A stretch of DNA of 64,000 nucleotides from Phycisphaerae bacterium (GCA_025924315.1 JAICIO010000021.1:1-64000), one strand, 5' to 3'. Shown: positions 1 to 9,438, numbered from the stretch's first letter. Notes: a model not told the origin generated them from the sequence alone. Numbers and translations are program-made.

Positions 1-55
1 CAATCTTGCGGCGAATCGTCGCACCTTCGCCACTATGTTGAATCTACGTTAGAAT

Positions 56-751
56 ATGAGCATGCGGTACAAATCCATCCTCCTGTTCGGCGCCCCCGGC
101 AGTGGAAAGGGGACGCAGGGAAAGATCCTCGGGGCCATTCCAGGCTTCTACCACAGCGCCTGCGGCGACGTGTTTCGCACGCTCGATCTCCGCAGCGAAA
201 TGGGCCGCGTGTTCTGGGAATACTCGAGCCGCGGACAGCTCGTGCCGGATGAGTTCACGGTGAAGCTGTGGAAGAACTACATCAAGGGCATGGAGATGGT
301 GAACCAGTTCCATCCCGAGACGGAACTGCTGGTTCTCGACGGCATCCCGCGAAACAAGATGCAGGCCGAGCTGCTCGACGAGACGCTCGACGTGGTGAAG
401 GTGATCTACCTTCGCTGTGCGGACATGAAGAAGATGGTGATGCGTTTGCGCCGTCGTGCGCTGAAGGAAAACCGGTTCGACGACGCAAACGACACGGTGA
501 TTCAAAATCGCCTCGAGGTCTACGAGCGCGAAACCCGGCCGGTGCTCGACCATTACCCGAAGGACAGGATCGCGGAGATCGACGCGACGATGTCGCAGAT
601 CAGGGTACTTCACGACATCATCAACATCCTCACGCCGATCAAGAGCGACATGGACCACGCGCGCGAGACCGCGGAAATGAGCGGGCTGGCGGAGAAAAAA
701 CCATTCAATCCCGAGCTCGCGGCGGTTTCCATCGGTGGGAAATCTTCGTAG
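56..751 (+). CDS. adk: adenylate kinase family nucleoside monophosphate kinase
   Basis: Cytoplasmic P-loop kinase that should interconvert ATP + AMP and 2 ADP. The 231-residue product has the Walker A loop GAPGSGKGTQ at residues 12-21, the NMP-binding region CGDVFR near 37 and a DGIPRN stretch that matches the family DGFPRT motif. The LID is the short, cysteine-free form (RRRALKENRFDD...NRLEVY). A tail of about 35 residues follows the normal kinase end. No clear Shine-Dalgarno (SD) sequence marks the start; the in-frame ATG two codons later is an alternative. Other NMP kinases (UMP/CMP) share this fold, so substrate is inferred. Confidence 0.88.
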   Translation: MSMRYKSILLFGAPGSGKGTQGKILGAIPGFYHSACGDVFRTLDLRSEMGRVFWEYSSRGQLVPDEFTVKLWKNYIKGMEMVNQFHPETELLVLDGIPRNKMQAELLDETLDVVKVIYLRCADMKKMVMRLRRRALKENRFDDANDTVIQNRLEVYERETRPVLDHYPKDRIAEIDATMSQIRVLHDIINILTPIKSDMDHARETAEMSGLAEKKPFNPELAAVSIGGKSS

Positions 752-756
752 TTTTG

Positions 757-816
757 ATAGGGAGTGCTTCAGCACGCCAGCCTGCACTCGAAAGCGGTGT
801 GTGGAAGCACACGCTA
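757..816. repeat. intergenic inverted repeat, family A (diverged copy)
   Basis: Left arm TAGGGAGTGCTTCAGCACG and an oppositely oriented right arm ending GGAAGCACACGCTAC lie six bases after the adk stop. The arms match the better copies at 9384, 10721, 14399 and 38897. Confidence 0.7.
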
Positions 817-830
817 CAGCGCAAAAAGAA

Positions 831-860
831 AAAAGCCGCGAGACGAATCTCGCGGCTTTT
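831..860. terminator. bidirectional hairpin terminator between adk and efp
   Basis: A perfect 13-bp stem (AAAAGCCGCGAGA and its complement) closes a CGAA tetraloop. The plus strand continues TTTTCGTTT. The minus strand continues with a long T-rich run (complement of GCAAAAAGAAAAAAG). It can therefore end transcription of both adk and the convergent efp. Confidence 0.85.
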
Positions 861-864
861 CGTT

Positions 865-925
865 TAGCCGCGAGCTTGCTCGCGGTTGTTGTTCGAGAAG
901 ATGACGCGAGCAAAGCTCGCGGCTA
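865..925. repeat. intergenic inverted repeat, family C
   Basis: Two arms, TAGCCGCGAGCTTGCTCGCG and its near complement CGCGAGCAAAGCTCGCGGCTA, face each other across about 20 nt. A second copy of the same family lies at 25537-25598. Confidence 0.8.
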
Positions 926-947
926 AGCGCGCATCGGACTGACTTGA

Positions 948-1502
948 TCAGGCGCGGCTCAGGTAGCTGCCGGTTTCGACGTTGATGCGGATGGTCTCGC
1001 CGATTTCGATGAACGGCGGGACGCGGGTCTTCAGGCCGGTTTCGAGCTCGGCGTCTTTCATCTGATTGGTGGCCGTCGCACCCTTGATGCCAGGCGCGGT
1101 CTCGGTCACCTTCAAATCGACCGTCTTGGGCATTTCATAGCTGACAACCTTGCCCTCGTGGAACATCGCGAGCAGCTGCGTGTTCGGCTTGAGATAAAGA
1201 ATGTCGTCGCCGAAGACTTCTTTGGGGATCGTGTTCTGGTCGTAGGTCTCGAGGTCCATCAGGACGTGACCTTCGTTGTCGCTGTAGAGGTATTCCACCT
1301 GCCGGCGGTCGAGGGTGGCGGTCTCGATGTCATCGGTCGCGCCGACGCGCTTGTCCTGAATGGTGCCCTTGACCACGTCGCGCAGCTTGAACTGAACTTT
1401 GGCGCGGAGGTTGCCCGGGGTGTTGTGGTCGGCGTTGGTGACCACCATCAGCTTGCCGTCGAGGATGACGGCCTGTCCACGTCGAATATCACTGGCTCGC
1501 AT
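948..1502 (-). CDS. efp: elongation factor P
   Basis: Translation factor that enters the ribosomal E site and relieves stalling at polyproline. The 184-residue length and the KOW plus two OB-domain layout fit EF-P, with the C-terminal signature region GLKTRVPPFIEIGETI. ATG start has AAGGA about nine bases upstream. The domain I loop reads TPGNLRAK (residues 28-35), so the tip position that carries the modified Lys or Arg in many bacteria appears to be Asn31. In many bacteria efp sits next to accB/accC; here that group is 4 kb away on the same strand. Confidence 0.95.
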   Translation of the reverse strand: MRASDIRRGQAVILDGKLMVVTNADHNTPGNLRAKVQFKLRDVVKGTIQDKRVGATDDIETATLDRRQVEYLYSDNEGHVLMDLETYDQNTIPKEVFGDDILYLKPNTQLLAMFHEGKVVSYEMPKTVDLKVTETAPGIKGATATNQMKDAELETGLKTRVPPFIEIGETIRINVETGSYLSRA

Positions 1503-1654
1503 TGCTGTAAATCCTTATCTGCCTGGATCTTCCGAAACTCTCTTGATGACGCCCAAAAGCGGGCGTTTCCCCGTCTGGTACTACGTTTTTCGAGGGGAAA
1601 GGGTCGGAGAATGTACCCGCGAAAGCGACGAAGGTCAAACTGCCGCGGGGACGA

Positions 1655-1684
1655 GAGAAGGCGCGGACACACCCGCGCCTTCTC
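1655..1684 (-). terminator. hairpin downstream of the PEP-CTERM gene
   Basis: Perfect 12-bp stem GAGAAGGCGCGG / CCGCGCCTTCTC with a 6-nt loop, starting 18 bases after the end of the minus-strand gene. There is no clear U-run on the minus strand, so efficiency as an intrinsic terminator is uncertain. Confidence 0.6.
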
Positions 1685-1702
1685 ATTGCGTAGTCGATAG
1701 GT

Positions 1703-4087
1703 TCACCGCCGAACGCGGCGGCGGCTCATGAGCCCGAACGCGCCGCACACCACCAGCATGACGCTGCCCGGCTCGGGCACCGCGTAGGTCAGCACGAGGT
1801 TGTTTTCGGTTCCGTCGAGACCAACGGTGAAGTCGGTTGAGTTCGGGACATTCGCAAAACCGCTGGTATCGATCGCGAAGATGGCTGGATTGAAGTTCCC
1901 GATGGTTGCAGAGGTTGGCCCGCCGCCGTTGTCGATGAGGATGTCGCTCGCGCTGGCGATCACCCAGGAATAGCTCTGGCTCGGATTAAAGTTGGCGGTC
2001 GCGCCCGCCGTCTGGCTCGCGGTGAGCGATCGCACGACGATGTTGAACTTGTTCGCAGCGGAGAGCCCGGAGAGGTCGAGCACGCCGGTGCCTTGGTTGA
2101 GCTGAAGCTGATCGTACTTCGCGCCGGCGGAGGCTTGCGAGGTATCGGAAGCGTCCGCGACTTCAAAGACGTAGTTGCCGCCGGTTTGCCACGTTTCGTT
2201 CCCGGTGTGGAGGACACCGGTGCTGTCGCCGGGAGAGACACTTGCGCCGTTCTGGATCGTCGCGCTGGCATTAAGCGTGCCGGTCCCGCCGAGCGCTGCG
2301 CCCGTGAGAACCGTTGTCGCATTCGTGATCGATCCGTTGCTGCCGAGCGCGAGCGTTCCATTGCTGACCTGAATGGTGCCGGCGAAGTTGCTCGCGTTGT
2401 TCAGCACCAGTTTTCCGGCGCCCGCTTTGTTGATCGACAGTGTGCCTGCGCCGCCGGAGATGACGCCCGAAAACGTGGTGACGCCGGAGTTGCTCACAGT
2501 CAACGTTCGCGGAATGGTTCCAAGCGCGATCGGTCCGGTCATGTTCAGATCGTTGCTCCCTTTGATAGTGGTGTTAACGACGCTGCCGAGAATGACCGGA
2601 TTGCCGACGGTTCGTGAGCCGCCGCTGGCGAAGAAACCAACGGTGCTGTCGTCGGCGATGGTGAGCGTGCCCGTGCCGATGGGACCGCTGGTCGGCGCGC
2701 CCGCCGGGCCGGTCGAATCGATGCCGAAGCCGATGAATCCGCCGAAGAGATTCGTGTAGCCCGAGTAGGTATTGGCGCCGGAGAGGATGGTATCGCCGCC
2801 TTCGCCATCGTTGGTCGAAGTGCGTCGAAGGCTGCCGCTACCGGAGATCGTATCGCTGAACGTGACCGAACCGGCGGCGCTCGTCCCGAAGAAGCTGATT
2901 TGCGAGCCAGCCGTCGTTCCTGAACCGACACTCAGACCTGAGTTGAGAACGACCGGCCGCGCAAACGTGAATCCACCGCCCGCGAAGCGAACATCAATGA
3001 TGGAGGTGTTCGAGGCCGTGGTTGCGATGTTCGCGATCGTCAATGTTCCGGCTGTTGCTGTAACGCTATTGGTGAAGATCGCGTAGTTTCGCGTGCCGGC
3101 CGTGGCGGTTGTCGTGTTGGCGATGGTGGTGTTCGCCGACATGTTGATGGGGTTCGAGTTCGTCGCACCGAGACTCGTTGTGCGGTTGGCGGAGACGTAG
3201 ATATTTCCGCCGTCCAGATGCAGCGTTCCGACCCCATTGCCGTAGGTGGCAGTTGAACCCATCACGAAGCCGCCTTCCGTCAGGAAGGTGTCGCCGTTGT
3301 AGGTGTTGGCGCCCATCGTCAAAGCGCCGGCACCGGTCTTGGTGAACGCTCCGCCGGCGGTGCCTGCGATCCCGCCGGTGTAGGAGAGCGTTGCAGTCGA
3401 AAGGGCCACATCGAATGTTCCGCCGCCCGCATTCAACTGCACACCACGGTTGGGGATAATGAAGCTCGATGTGGTCGAGTTTTTGAGACTGCGGAGTGTA
3501 CCGCCATCGAAAACGAGATAGCCGGGCGTCGCTGATCCCGGCGCAGCGCCAAGCGGATTGGCCGCCGTGGCGGCCGCGCTGGTCTCGCCGGGAATGATGA
3601 TCATTCCGCCGTTGATCGTGAGGCCGTTAAACGTGTTGTTCGCGTTGAGGATGAGCGTTCCGGCGCCGCTCTTCGTGATGCGACCACTGCTGCCGAGCAC
3701 GGAATCGATCTGCGCGGTTGCGCCCGCGGCGACATCGATCGTTCCGCTGTTGAGAGTGAGCGTGCTGGTGGTGATCGTTCCGGTGCCTTCTTCGAAGCGG
3801 AGGCCTGCGGCGTTTTGCGGTGTGTTCAATGTAACGGTGTATGCGCCGGTGGCGTCGGTGCCTGCGGAGAACACCGCGACCTCGCCGCTTGTCCATGCAC
3901 CGGGGGAACCGCTACCGTCGGAGTTCGCATTCCAGACGTTCGCCGCATCCCAGGCGCCGGTCGGTGAGGTGCTGGCACCGTCGGCGGAGTCGTTGAGATC
4001 CCAATAGAGATCTGCGTGCGAAGTCCCGGCGACGGCCAACGCGAGTGCAGACAGTCCGACCGTTAGCGAAGCACGAAGTGGTTTCAT
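1703..4087 (-). CDS. PEP-CTERM protein with autotransporter-type passenger repeats
   Basis: Exported surface protein of unknown ligand. Residues 1-25 form a Sec signal peptide ending TSHA. Most of the 794 residues are Gly/Thr/Ser/Asn-rich beta-helix repeats, with several passenger-associated units such as KTGAGALTMGANTYNGDT. The C-terminus is a PEP-CTERM sorting tag: VPEPGS, a hydrophobic stretch, then SRRRVRR. In the known system this tag is removed by an exosortase during export to the outer surface; no exosortase is in this window. There is no autotransporter beta-barrel. ATG start with AGGAGAGG a few bases upstream. Confidence 0.88.
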   Translation of the reverse strand: MKPLRASLTVGLSALALAVAGTSHADLYWDLNDSADGASTSPTGAWDAANVWNANSDGSGSPGAWTSGEVAVFSAGTDATGAYTVTLNTPQNAAGLRFEEGTGTITTSTLTLNSGTIDVAAGATAQIDSVLGSSGRITKSGAGTLILNANNTFNGLTINGGMIIIPGETSAAATAANPLGAAPGSATPGYLVFDGGTLRSLKNSTTSSFIIPNRGVQLNAGGGTFDVALSTATLSYTGGIAGTAGGAFTKTGAGALTMGANTYNGDTFLTEGGFVMGSTATYGNGVGTLHLDGGNIYVSANRTTSLGATNSNPINMSANTTIANTTTATAGTRNYAIFTNSVTATAGTLTIANIATTASNTSIIDVRFAGGGFTFARPVVLNSGLSVGSGTTAGSQISFFGTSAAGSVTFSDTISGSGSLRRTSTNDGEGGDTILSGANTYSGYTNLFGGFIGFGIDSTGPAGAPTSGPIGTGTLTIADDSTVGFFASGGSRTVGNPVILGSVVNTTIKGSNDLNMTGPIALGTIPRTLTVSNSGVTTFSGVISGGAGTLSINKAGAGKLVLNNASNFAGTIQVSNGTLALGSNGSITNATTVLTGAALGGTGTLNASATIQNGASVSPGDSTGVLHTGNETWQTGGNYVFEVADASDTSQASAGAKYDQLQLNQGTGVLDLSGLSAANKFNIVVRSLTASQTAGATANFNPSQSYSWVIASASDILIDNGGGPTSATIGNFNPAIFAIDTSGFANVPNSTDFTVGLDGTENNLVLTYAVPEPGSVMLVVCGAFGLMSRRRVRR

Positions 4088-4189
4088 TATTCCCTCTCCT
4101 GTCAGTTCGAAAATGAACGAGAGCCCTTACAGGAGTGCCGAGACGTGCCGAAAGCTGGCTGAAAAGATTCTCCGCGCTCCTGCAGAACT

Positions 4190-4217
4190 TATATAACGAA
4201 CCGGGGGTGCACGGCAA
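4190..4217 (-). promoter_or_regulatory. candidate sigma70-type promoter for the PEP-CTERM gene
   Basis: On the minus strand TTGCCG (4217-4212) and TATATA (4195-4190) are separated by 16 nt, about 105 nt upstream of the start codon. Found by eye only. Confidence 0.35.
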
Positions 4218-4256
4218 CGAAATAGGTGGGTTCCCTAGCAGATTTTTGGCAAGGCT

Positions 4257-5348
4257 CTACGCGACCAGCGAGCGGAGAGCCTCGAAGATGGTTCGCTCTG
4301 GGAGGTCGTCGCGGATCACCACATGGCCGATTCGGTCCGGAAGGACGAAACGCAGCTTTCCTGCTTTCACCTTTTTATCAAAGTACATCGCCGAGAATAC
4401 CGGCTGCGGATCCAGCTTCATTCCACCAATCGGCAGGCCGGCTTGCCCGATGAGCTTTTCGATCCGATCGCGGGAGGAGTTATCGAGCATCTTCAGATCG
4501 TTCGCGGCGCGGGTGGCGGCGATCATGCCGAGGGCGACGGATTCGCCGTGGGAGTATTCGTAGCGCGAGACGGATTCGATGGCGTGGCCGAAGGTGTGGC
4601 CGAAGTTGAGGTGGGCGCGCTCACCTTCTTCAAACGGATCGGCCTCGACGACACGGGCTTTGATCGCGACGTTGTGGGCGACCAGATCGGCGAGGTAATC
4701 GACGTCGAGCGCGAGCGCTTTGCCGATTTCTTTTTCGAGGCGATCAAATCCTTCCGCGTCGCGGATGATCTCGTGCTTGATGCATTCCGCGAGTCCACCG
4801 CGCAGCTCGCGCTCGGGCAGCGTTCGCAGCACCTCGGGATCGATGAGAACGGCGATCGGTTGATGGAATGCGCCGATCAGGTTCTTTCCGGTCGGATGAT
4901 TGACGCCCGTCTTTCCGCCGACGCTTGCGTCGACCATCGCAAGCAGCGTCGTCGGCATCTGGATGAACGGCACGCCGCGGAGAAGCGTGGCGGCCACGAA
5001 GCCGGTCATGTCGCCGATCACACCTCCGCCCAGTGCGATCACTGGCGTGGAGCGTTCGATCTTCGCGCCGAGCAGGGCGTCGTAGATCTGGCCGAGCGTT
5101 TCGATGTTCTTGTGCTGCTCGCCCGCGGGAACGATCGCGACCACCGTTTCAATTCCGGCGGCGGCGAGCGATTTTCGCACGGGCTCTAGATGGCGCGGTG
5201 CGACTTGATCGTCGGTGACGATGCCGAGCTTCTTCGAGTGCGTGAGTCCGGAGACGACAGCACCAGCGCGCTCGCGCAGGCCGGGTTGGATCCAGATGTC
5301 GTAGTGACCGCTGGAGAGATTCACCGGAACTTTGAGAGGAGGCTTCAC
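4257..5348 (-). CDS. aroB: 3-dehydroquinate synthase
   Basis: Second shikimate-pathway step: converts DAHP to 3-dehydroquinate using NAD and a divalent metal (Zn/Co). The 363-residue length fits the family. The nucleotide/substrate core GGGVIGDMTGFVAATLLRG and PTTLLAMVDASVGGKTGVNH are intact, as are the metal-site histidine motifs (LNFGHTFGHAIE). GTG start, with no clear ribosome-binding site. It lies 64 bp past the end of accC with a strong terminator between, so it is probably transcribed separately. Confidence 0.95.
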   Translation of the reverse strand: MKPPLKVPVNLSSGHYDIWIQPGLRERAGAVVSGLTHSKKLGIVTDDQVAPRHLEPVRKSLAAAGIETVVAIVPAGEQHKNIETLGQIYDALLGAKIERSTPVIALGGGVIGDMTGFVAATLLRGVPFIQMPTTLLAMVDASVGGKTGVNHPTGKNLIGAFHQPIAVLIDPEVLRTLPERELRGGLAECIKHEIIRDAEGFDRLEKEIGKALALDVDYLADLVAHNVAIKARVVEADPFEEGERAHLNFGHTFGHAIESVSRYEYSHGESVALGMIAATRAANDLKMLDNSSRDRIEKLIGQAGLPIGGMKLDPQPVFSAMYFDKKVKAGKLRFVLPDRIGHVVIRDDLPERTIFEALRSLVA

Positions 5349-5368
5349 GTGGGGATTGTAATCAACAC

Positions 5369-5398
5369 AAAGCCCCGGCTGCTAGCAGCCGGGGCTTT
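5369..5398 (-). terminator. intrinsic terminator after accC
   Basis: A palindrome, AAAGCCCCGGCT/AGCCGGGGCTTT around GCTAGC, lies 14 bases after the accC stop. On the minus strand it runs into TTTGTGTTG. It should end the pepP-accB-accC transcript before aroB. Confidence 0.75.
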
Positions 5399-5412
5399 CG
5401 GGCGAAACACGT

Positions 5413-6759
5413 TCACTTCCCGAGCAGCACGCGCTCGACGAAACCGGTGTCGACGTCGCCGCTTCGGAAATACTCATTGTCCATGATCTGCAAGTGCAGC
5501 GGAATCGTTGTGCGCGTCGGGGAGATATAAAACTCGCCGAGCGCCCGCTTCATCGTCGCGATCGCGTCTTGGCGGTTCTTTCGATGCACGATCAGCTTGC
5601 CGATCATGCTGTCGTAGTTCGGCGGAATGCGGTAGCCCGCGTATGCGTGCGAGTCGAGCCGCACGCCTGGTCCGCCCGGCGGACGGAATTCTTCGATCAA
5701 TCCGGGCGAGGGCGCGAAGTTCCGTGACGGATCCTCCGCATTAATGCGGCACTCGATCGCGTGGCCGATTTGCGGAATGTCCTTCTGCTTGTACGGCAGC
5801 GCCTCGCCGCTCGCGATGCGGATCTGCTCTTTGATGAGGTCCATTCCGGTGACTTGTTCCGTGACCGGATGCTCGACCTGGATGCGGGCGTTTACTTCCA
5901 GGATGTAGAAGTTCTGGTCCTTATCGACGAGATACTCGACGGTGCCCGCGTTCGTATAGCCAGCGGTTTTCACGAGACGCACGGCGCTTTCGCAAAGCTT
6001 CTCGCGCGTCGCTTGGGTGAGGGCGGGGCTGGGTGATTCTTCGACCAGCTTCTGATGGCGGCGTTGCATCGAACAGTCGCGCTCCCAAAGGTGCAGCGCG
6101 TTTCCATGAGCATCGGCGAGGACCTGCACTTCGACGTGTCGGCCGAACTCGACGTACTTTTCGATGTACACCGTCGAATTCTTGAACGCGTTCTCCGCCT
6201 CCGCCTGCGCCTGCTTGAAACCTGCGCGGAGCGAAACGTCGTTGTGCGCCACGCGCATCCCACGGCCACCACCACCTGCGGCGGCTTTGATGATCACGGG
6301 GTAGCCGATCTCCTCGGCGATGCGCAGGGCGACGCGCTCGTCATCGACCGCGCCTTCCGACCCCGGAACCGTCGGCACCTTCGCTTTCTTCGCGAGCTTC
6401 TTGCACTCGACCTTGTCACCGACGGCGGCCATCGCCTTCACCGGCGGGCCGATGAACTCGATCTTGCAGCTGCGGCAGATCTCAGCGAAGTGCGCATTCT
6501 CCGCGAGGAAGCCGTAGCCGGGATGGATCGCCTGCACGTCTGCAATTTCAGCGGCGCTGATGATGCGCGGGATGTTGAGATAACTCGCGGCGGGGGGCGC
6601 GTCCCCGATGCAAATCGCCTGGTCGGCCAGCTTCAGATACGCGGCATCTTTGTCCGCGGTCGAATACACCACGGCGGTCTGTACGCCCAGCTCGCGGCAG
6701 GCGCGGATGATCCGCAGCGCGATCTCCCCTCGATTGGCAATCAGGATCTTTGAAAACAT
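5413..6759 (-). CDS. accC: acetyl-CoA carboxylase, biotin carboxylase subunit
   Basis: ATP-grasp enzyme that carboxylates biotin on AccB with bicarbonate, the first half-reaction of malonyl-CoA synthesis. The 448 residues carry the usual N-terminal [13 protein letters not shown], the ATP-binding [11 protein letters not shown] loop, CSMQRRHQK and the active-site [16 protein letters not shown] start two bases after the stop of the DUF1569 gene, so it is part of the same operon. No accA or accD is present in the window. Confidence 0.96.
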   Translation of the reverse strand: MFSKILIANRGEIALRIIRACRELGVQTAVVYSTADKDAAYLKLADQAICIGDAPPAASYLNIPRIISAAEIADVQAIHPGYGFLAENAHFAEICRSCKIEFIGPPVKAMAAVGDKVECKKLAKKAKVPTVPGSEGAVDDERVALRIAEEIGYPVIIKAAAGGGGRGMRVAHNDVSLRAGFKQAQAEAENAFKNSTVYIEKYVEFGRHVEVQVLADAHGNALHLWERDCSMQRRHQKLVEESPSPALTQATREKLCESAVRLVKTAGYTNAGTVEYLVDKDQNFYILEVNARIQVEHPVTEQVTGMDLIKEQIRIASGEALPYKQKDIPQIGHAIECRINAEDPSRNFAPSPGLIEEFRPPGGPGVRLDSHAYAGYRIPPNYDSMIGKLIVHRKNRQDAIATMKRALGEFYISPTRTTIPLHLQIMDNEYFRSGDVDTGFVERVLLGK

Positions 6760-6761
6760 GT

Positions 6762-7655
6762 TTAGTTGGTCGGCACCAGGTAAGAAAGATGATGCGCACA
6801 GTGAATGAGGTTGAGTTGCCGCGCGTCGGCGTCGCTGAGCCGGCCAAAGAACAGGTGCGGCGCGATTTCGCCTTTGAACGCCTTGAGTCGTTTCAACGCC
6901 GTAATCAAAGCATCGATGGAAGCATCGTCCGCGTCCTCCGGTGGAACGACATCCGACGGCGCGATGATCCCATGCGGCAATGCACCCGCTGCGAGAATCT
7001 GCGGGATCGCCGCCTTACGCTGGGTCTGCTCCGGCGTGTCTTCGTCAAACGGTCCGGGCCGCAAGCGCGACATCACCGTCTTCTCGAGATGCCAGCACGT
7101 TTGCGGAAGCGACCACGATCCGGCACGCTCGTAGCCCTCCCTGAGGCGCGAGACGTCGGCCACCACTTCGTCTTCGTTCTTGTACTGCAATCCGATGCGC
7201 CGCGCGGGCGACGTCGGAACCAGATGGCTTAGGTGATGTGCCGCGTGCATCAGCAGAAGCGCGCGGACATGTTCCGTCAGCACCGGCCCGAACGGTCCCA
7301 TCGACACGTGCGAATGCGGATACGCCTTGAGCTTGCGAAGCGTCGCGAGGAAATGGTCGACGTCGGCATCCCCGCACGATGGCGATGGGGTGCGATCCGG
7401 CGGGGCTTCGAAATTCCCCGGCGGACGACCGGTCGTCAGGATCACATCGATGAAATCGCGCTGCCGCTGCTCCTGTTGCGGCGTGAGCTTCGTCGTGACC
7501 GGCGGATCGAGCGGCATGTCGAGATGCCAGCAGATCATCGCAAGCGTCCAGTTGCCGAGCTTGTCGTATCGGCTGGCGCGCAGACGCTCGATCTCCGCGA
7601 TCGCGTCGTCTTCATTCTTAAATCGGAGTTGTCGCTTCTGAGCAACTTTGCTCAC
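6762..7655 (-). CDS. tandem DUF1569 (DinB-like) protein inside the acc operon
   Basis: A 297-residue protein of two homologous halves. Each half has [11 protein letters not shown] or [11 protein letters not shown] near its start and [12 protein letters not shown] or [12 protein letters not shown] at its end, the pattern of DUF1569 in the DinB four-helix superfamily. The conserved histidines could bind a metal, as in DinB/YfiT proteins. Biochemical role is unknown. GTG start overlaps the accB TGA by four bases (GTGA), and accC starts two bases after its stop, so translation of all three is probably coupled. A gene of this kind between accB and accC is unusual. Confidence 0.85.
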   Translation of the reverse strand: MSKVAQKRQLRFKNEDDAIAEIERLRASRYDKLGNWTLAMICWHLDMPLDPPVTTKLTPQQEQRQRDFIDVILTTGRPPGNFEAPPDRTPSPSCGDADVDHFLATLRKLKAYPHSHVSMGPFGPVLTEHVRALLLMHAAHHLSHLVPTSPARRIGLQYKNEDEVVADVSRLREGYERAGSWSLPQTCWHLEKTVMSRLRPGPFDEDTPEQTQRKAAIPQILAAGALPHGIIAPSDVVPPEDADDASIDALITALKRLKAFKGEIAPHLFFGRLSDADARQLNLIHCAHHLSYLVPTN

Positions 7656-8185
7656 GGCTTCACCAGGAAGAGCGGCTGCCCGAATTCAACGACCTGCCCG
7701 TTGGTCACGAGGACTCTCGCAATCGTCCCGCGAACCTGGGCCTGAATGTTGTTGAACACCTTCATCGCTTCGATGATGCAGACGTCGGTTTCTTCGTCGA
7801 CGCTGTCGCCGACGCTGACGAGCGGTTTGGCATCGGGGCTCGTGGCGGCATAAAACGTGCCGACCATCGGGCTCTTGATCGGAATGAGGCCGGCGGTTTC
7901 GTCGGTGACTGCAGGTGTCGATCCGGATGACGCTGCGGCTGGCGGTGCGGAGGGCATCGCCATCGGTGCGGACGCATGATGCGCCATCGCATACGCGGGC
8001 GCAGCCGACATCATTGCACCGCGTTTGAGAATCACACGCTTATCCCCGTCGCGAACGTCGACCGTATTGAGATCGTTCGCCGCCATCAGCTTCACCATCT
8101 GTTCCAGCAGGCCGACATCCATTGGACTGTTGCTGATCGCGCGATTGTTTGTTTTCGAAGTTGTGGGAGTTTTCTTTTTGCTCAA
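7652..8185 (-). CDS. accB: acetyl-CoA carboxylase biotin carboxyl carrier protein
   Basis: Carries the biotin that shuttles carboxyl groups between AccC and AccA/D. It has an N-terminal helical region ([19 protein letters not shown]), an Ala/Pro-rich hinge and a C-terminal biotinyl domain with the biotinylation motif EAMKV. I placed the start at the TTG at 8185 because AAAGG lies seven bases upstream; a second TTG at 8200 would add five residues but has no SD. In the longer numbering the biotinyl lysine is K147. It follows pepP at about 50 bp in what looks like one operon. Confidence 0.92.
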   Translation of the reverse strand: MSKKKTPTTSKTNNRAISNSPMDVGLLEQMVKLMAANDLNTVDVRDGDKRVILKRGAMMSAAPAYAMAHHASAPMAMPSAPPAAASSGSTPAVTDETAGLIPIKSPMVGTFYAATSPDAKPLVSVGDSVDEETDVCIIEAMKVFNNIQAQVRGTIARVLVTNGQVVEFGQPLFLVKP

Positions 8186-8203
8186 GTCAGAGCCTTTCAA
8201 TCC

Positions 8204-8227
8204 GTGGCGCGGGCGCCTCGCCCGTGC
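8204..8227. repeat. short hairpin repeat, family S
   Basis: GCGCGGGCG and CGCCCGTGC around CCT, in the gap between pepP and accB, 9 bases past the pepP stop. Only one copy is in this window, so family status rests on its likeness to the other hairpins. Confidence 0.5.
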
Positions 8228-8236
8228 AAACTGAAA

Positions 8237-9367
8237 TCATTCGATGTGGCAGCCCTCAAAGGTCTTATCCAGCGACGACAGCACCTCGCACCCTGAATGC
8301 GTGATGAGCACGTCGTCCTCGATGCGCACGCCGCCTTCTCCGGGCAAATAAATCCCTGGCTCGACCGTCACCACCATGCCCGGCCGAAGCTCTTCTTCGC
8401 CGCCCGTCTTTCGCAGCGTCGGAAGCTCGTGAATATCGCGGCCGATGCCGTGGCCCAGGCCGTGACCGAACTGCTCGCCAAATCCTGCCTTCTCGATCAC
8501 ATCGCGGGCGACGCGATCCGCCTGCATCGTCGTCACGCCGGGGCGCATGAAGTCGAGCACCGCCCGCTGCGCCTCAAACACGACCTTATAAATCGTCTTG
8601 ATCTTCTGGCTCACGCGCCCGACGAGAAGTGTGCGCGTCAGATCGCTGCAATACCCTTTGTAGAGCGCGCCCCAGTCGAGCAAGAGCGGTTGATCCTGCT
8701 GCACGAGCGTGTCGCTCGGACGATAGTGCGGAAGCGAGCTGTTCGCGCCGGCGGCGACGATCGGCGGAAAGCTGCTGTCGCTGGCGCCTCGCGATCGCAG
8801 CTCCATCACTAAGAGTCCGGCGATGTGGCTTTCCGATTCGCCCACCTTGATGTCGTCTCGAATCGCTTCGAACGCCTCTTCCGCGATCGCGACCGATTTG
8901 CGGATCAGGTCGATTTCCTGGTCGTCCTTCACCTTGCGGATGTTGGACATCACGTCTTCCAGCGGCACCAGCTCCGGCTCGGAGCCAGTCTTCGACTGCT
9001 TCAGCGCGTGATCGACCGCGTTAACCTGGCCGAAGGTGGTGAAGTTCGCCTCGAAGCCGATGCGCTTGGCCTTTGACTCGCCAATCGCTTTCGCGAGCGC
9101 ATCGGCCATCTTCGCTTCGCGGAGGCTGACTTTCAGCCAGCCGGCTTCGAGATCCGCCTGTTCCTTGTAGCGGAAGTCGGTGACGAGGAAGAAATCCTTT
9201 TGCGTAATGATGCCGACGGAGTCGTCGCCGGTGAAATTGGTCAGGTACGCAAGATCCGGCGGATGCGTCAGAAGCAGGGCGTCCAGCTTCAGTTCCTTCA
9301 TCGCGTCGCGGACGCTTTTGTGGCGCGTCTTGAGATACGCCTTGGCTCGTGTAACGGCGGCCTTCAT
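8237..9367 (-). CDS. pepP: M24 family metallopeptidase, Xaa-Pro aminopeptidase type
   Basis: Cytoplasmic dimetal aminopeptidase expected to release N-terminal residues before proline. 376 residues: a creatinase N-terminal domain, then the pita-bread fold with all five metal ligands in order: LLLDWGALY (Asp), SDLTRT (Asp), HGLGHGIG (His), VEPGIY (Glu) and RIEDDV (Glu). It heads the group with accB, DUF1569 and accC. A peptidase of this type beside accB/accC/efp is a common bacterial arrangement. Exact specificity (PepP versus PepQ) cannot be told from sequence. Confidence 0.9.
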   Translation of the reverse strand: MKAAVTRAKAYLKTRHKSVRDAMKELKLDALLLTHPPDLAYLTNFTGDDSVGIITQKDFFLVTDFRYKEQADLEAGWLKVSLREAKMADALAKAIGESKAKRIGFEANFTTFGQVNAVDHALKQSKTGSEPELVPLEDVMSNIRKVKDDQEIDLIRKSVAIAEEAFEAIRDDIKVGESESHIAGLLVMELRSRGASDSSFPPIVAAGANSSLPHYRPSDTLVQQDQPLLLDWGALYKGYCSDLTRTLLVGRVSQKIKTIYKVVFEAQRAVLDFMRPGVTTMQADRVARDVIEKAGFGEQFGHGLGHGIGRDIHELPTLRKTGGEEELRPGMVVTVEPGIYLPGEGGVRIEDDVLITHSGCEVLSSLDKTFEGCHIE

Positions 9368-9383
9368 GGATGCTCAGTTCTAT

Positions 9384-9438
9384 GTAGGGTGCGCTTCAGC
9401 ACACCGGAATGCAGATGGTGTGCTGAAGCACACCCAAC
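9384..9438. repeat. intergenic inverted repeat, family A
   Basis: GTAGGGTGCGCTTCAGCACA and, reversed, GGTGTGCTGAAGCACACCC with a short loop, just upstream of pepP. Confidence 0.85.
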
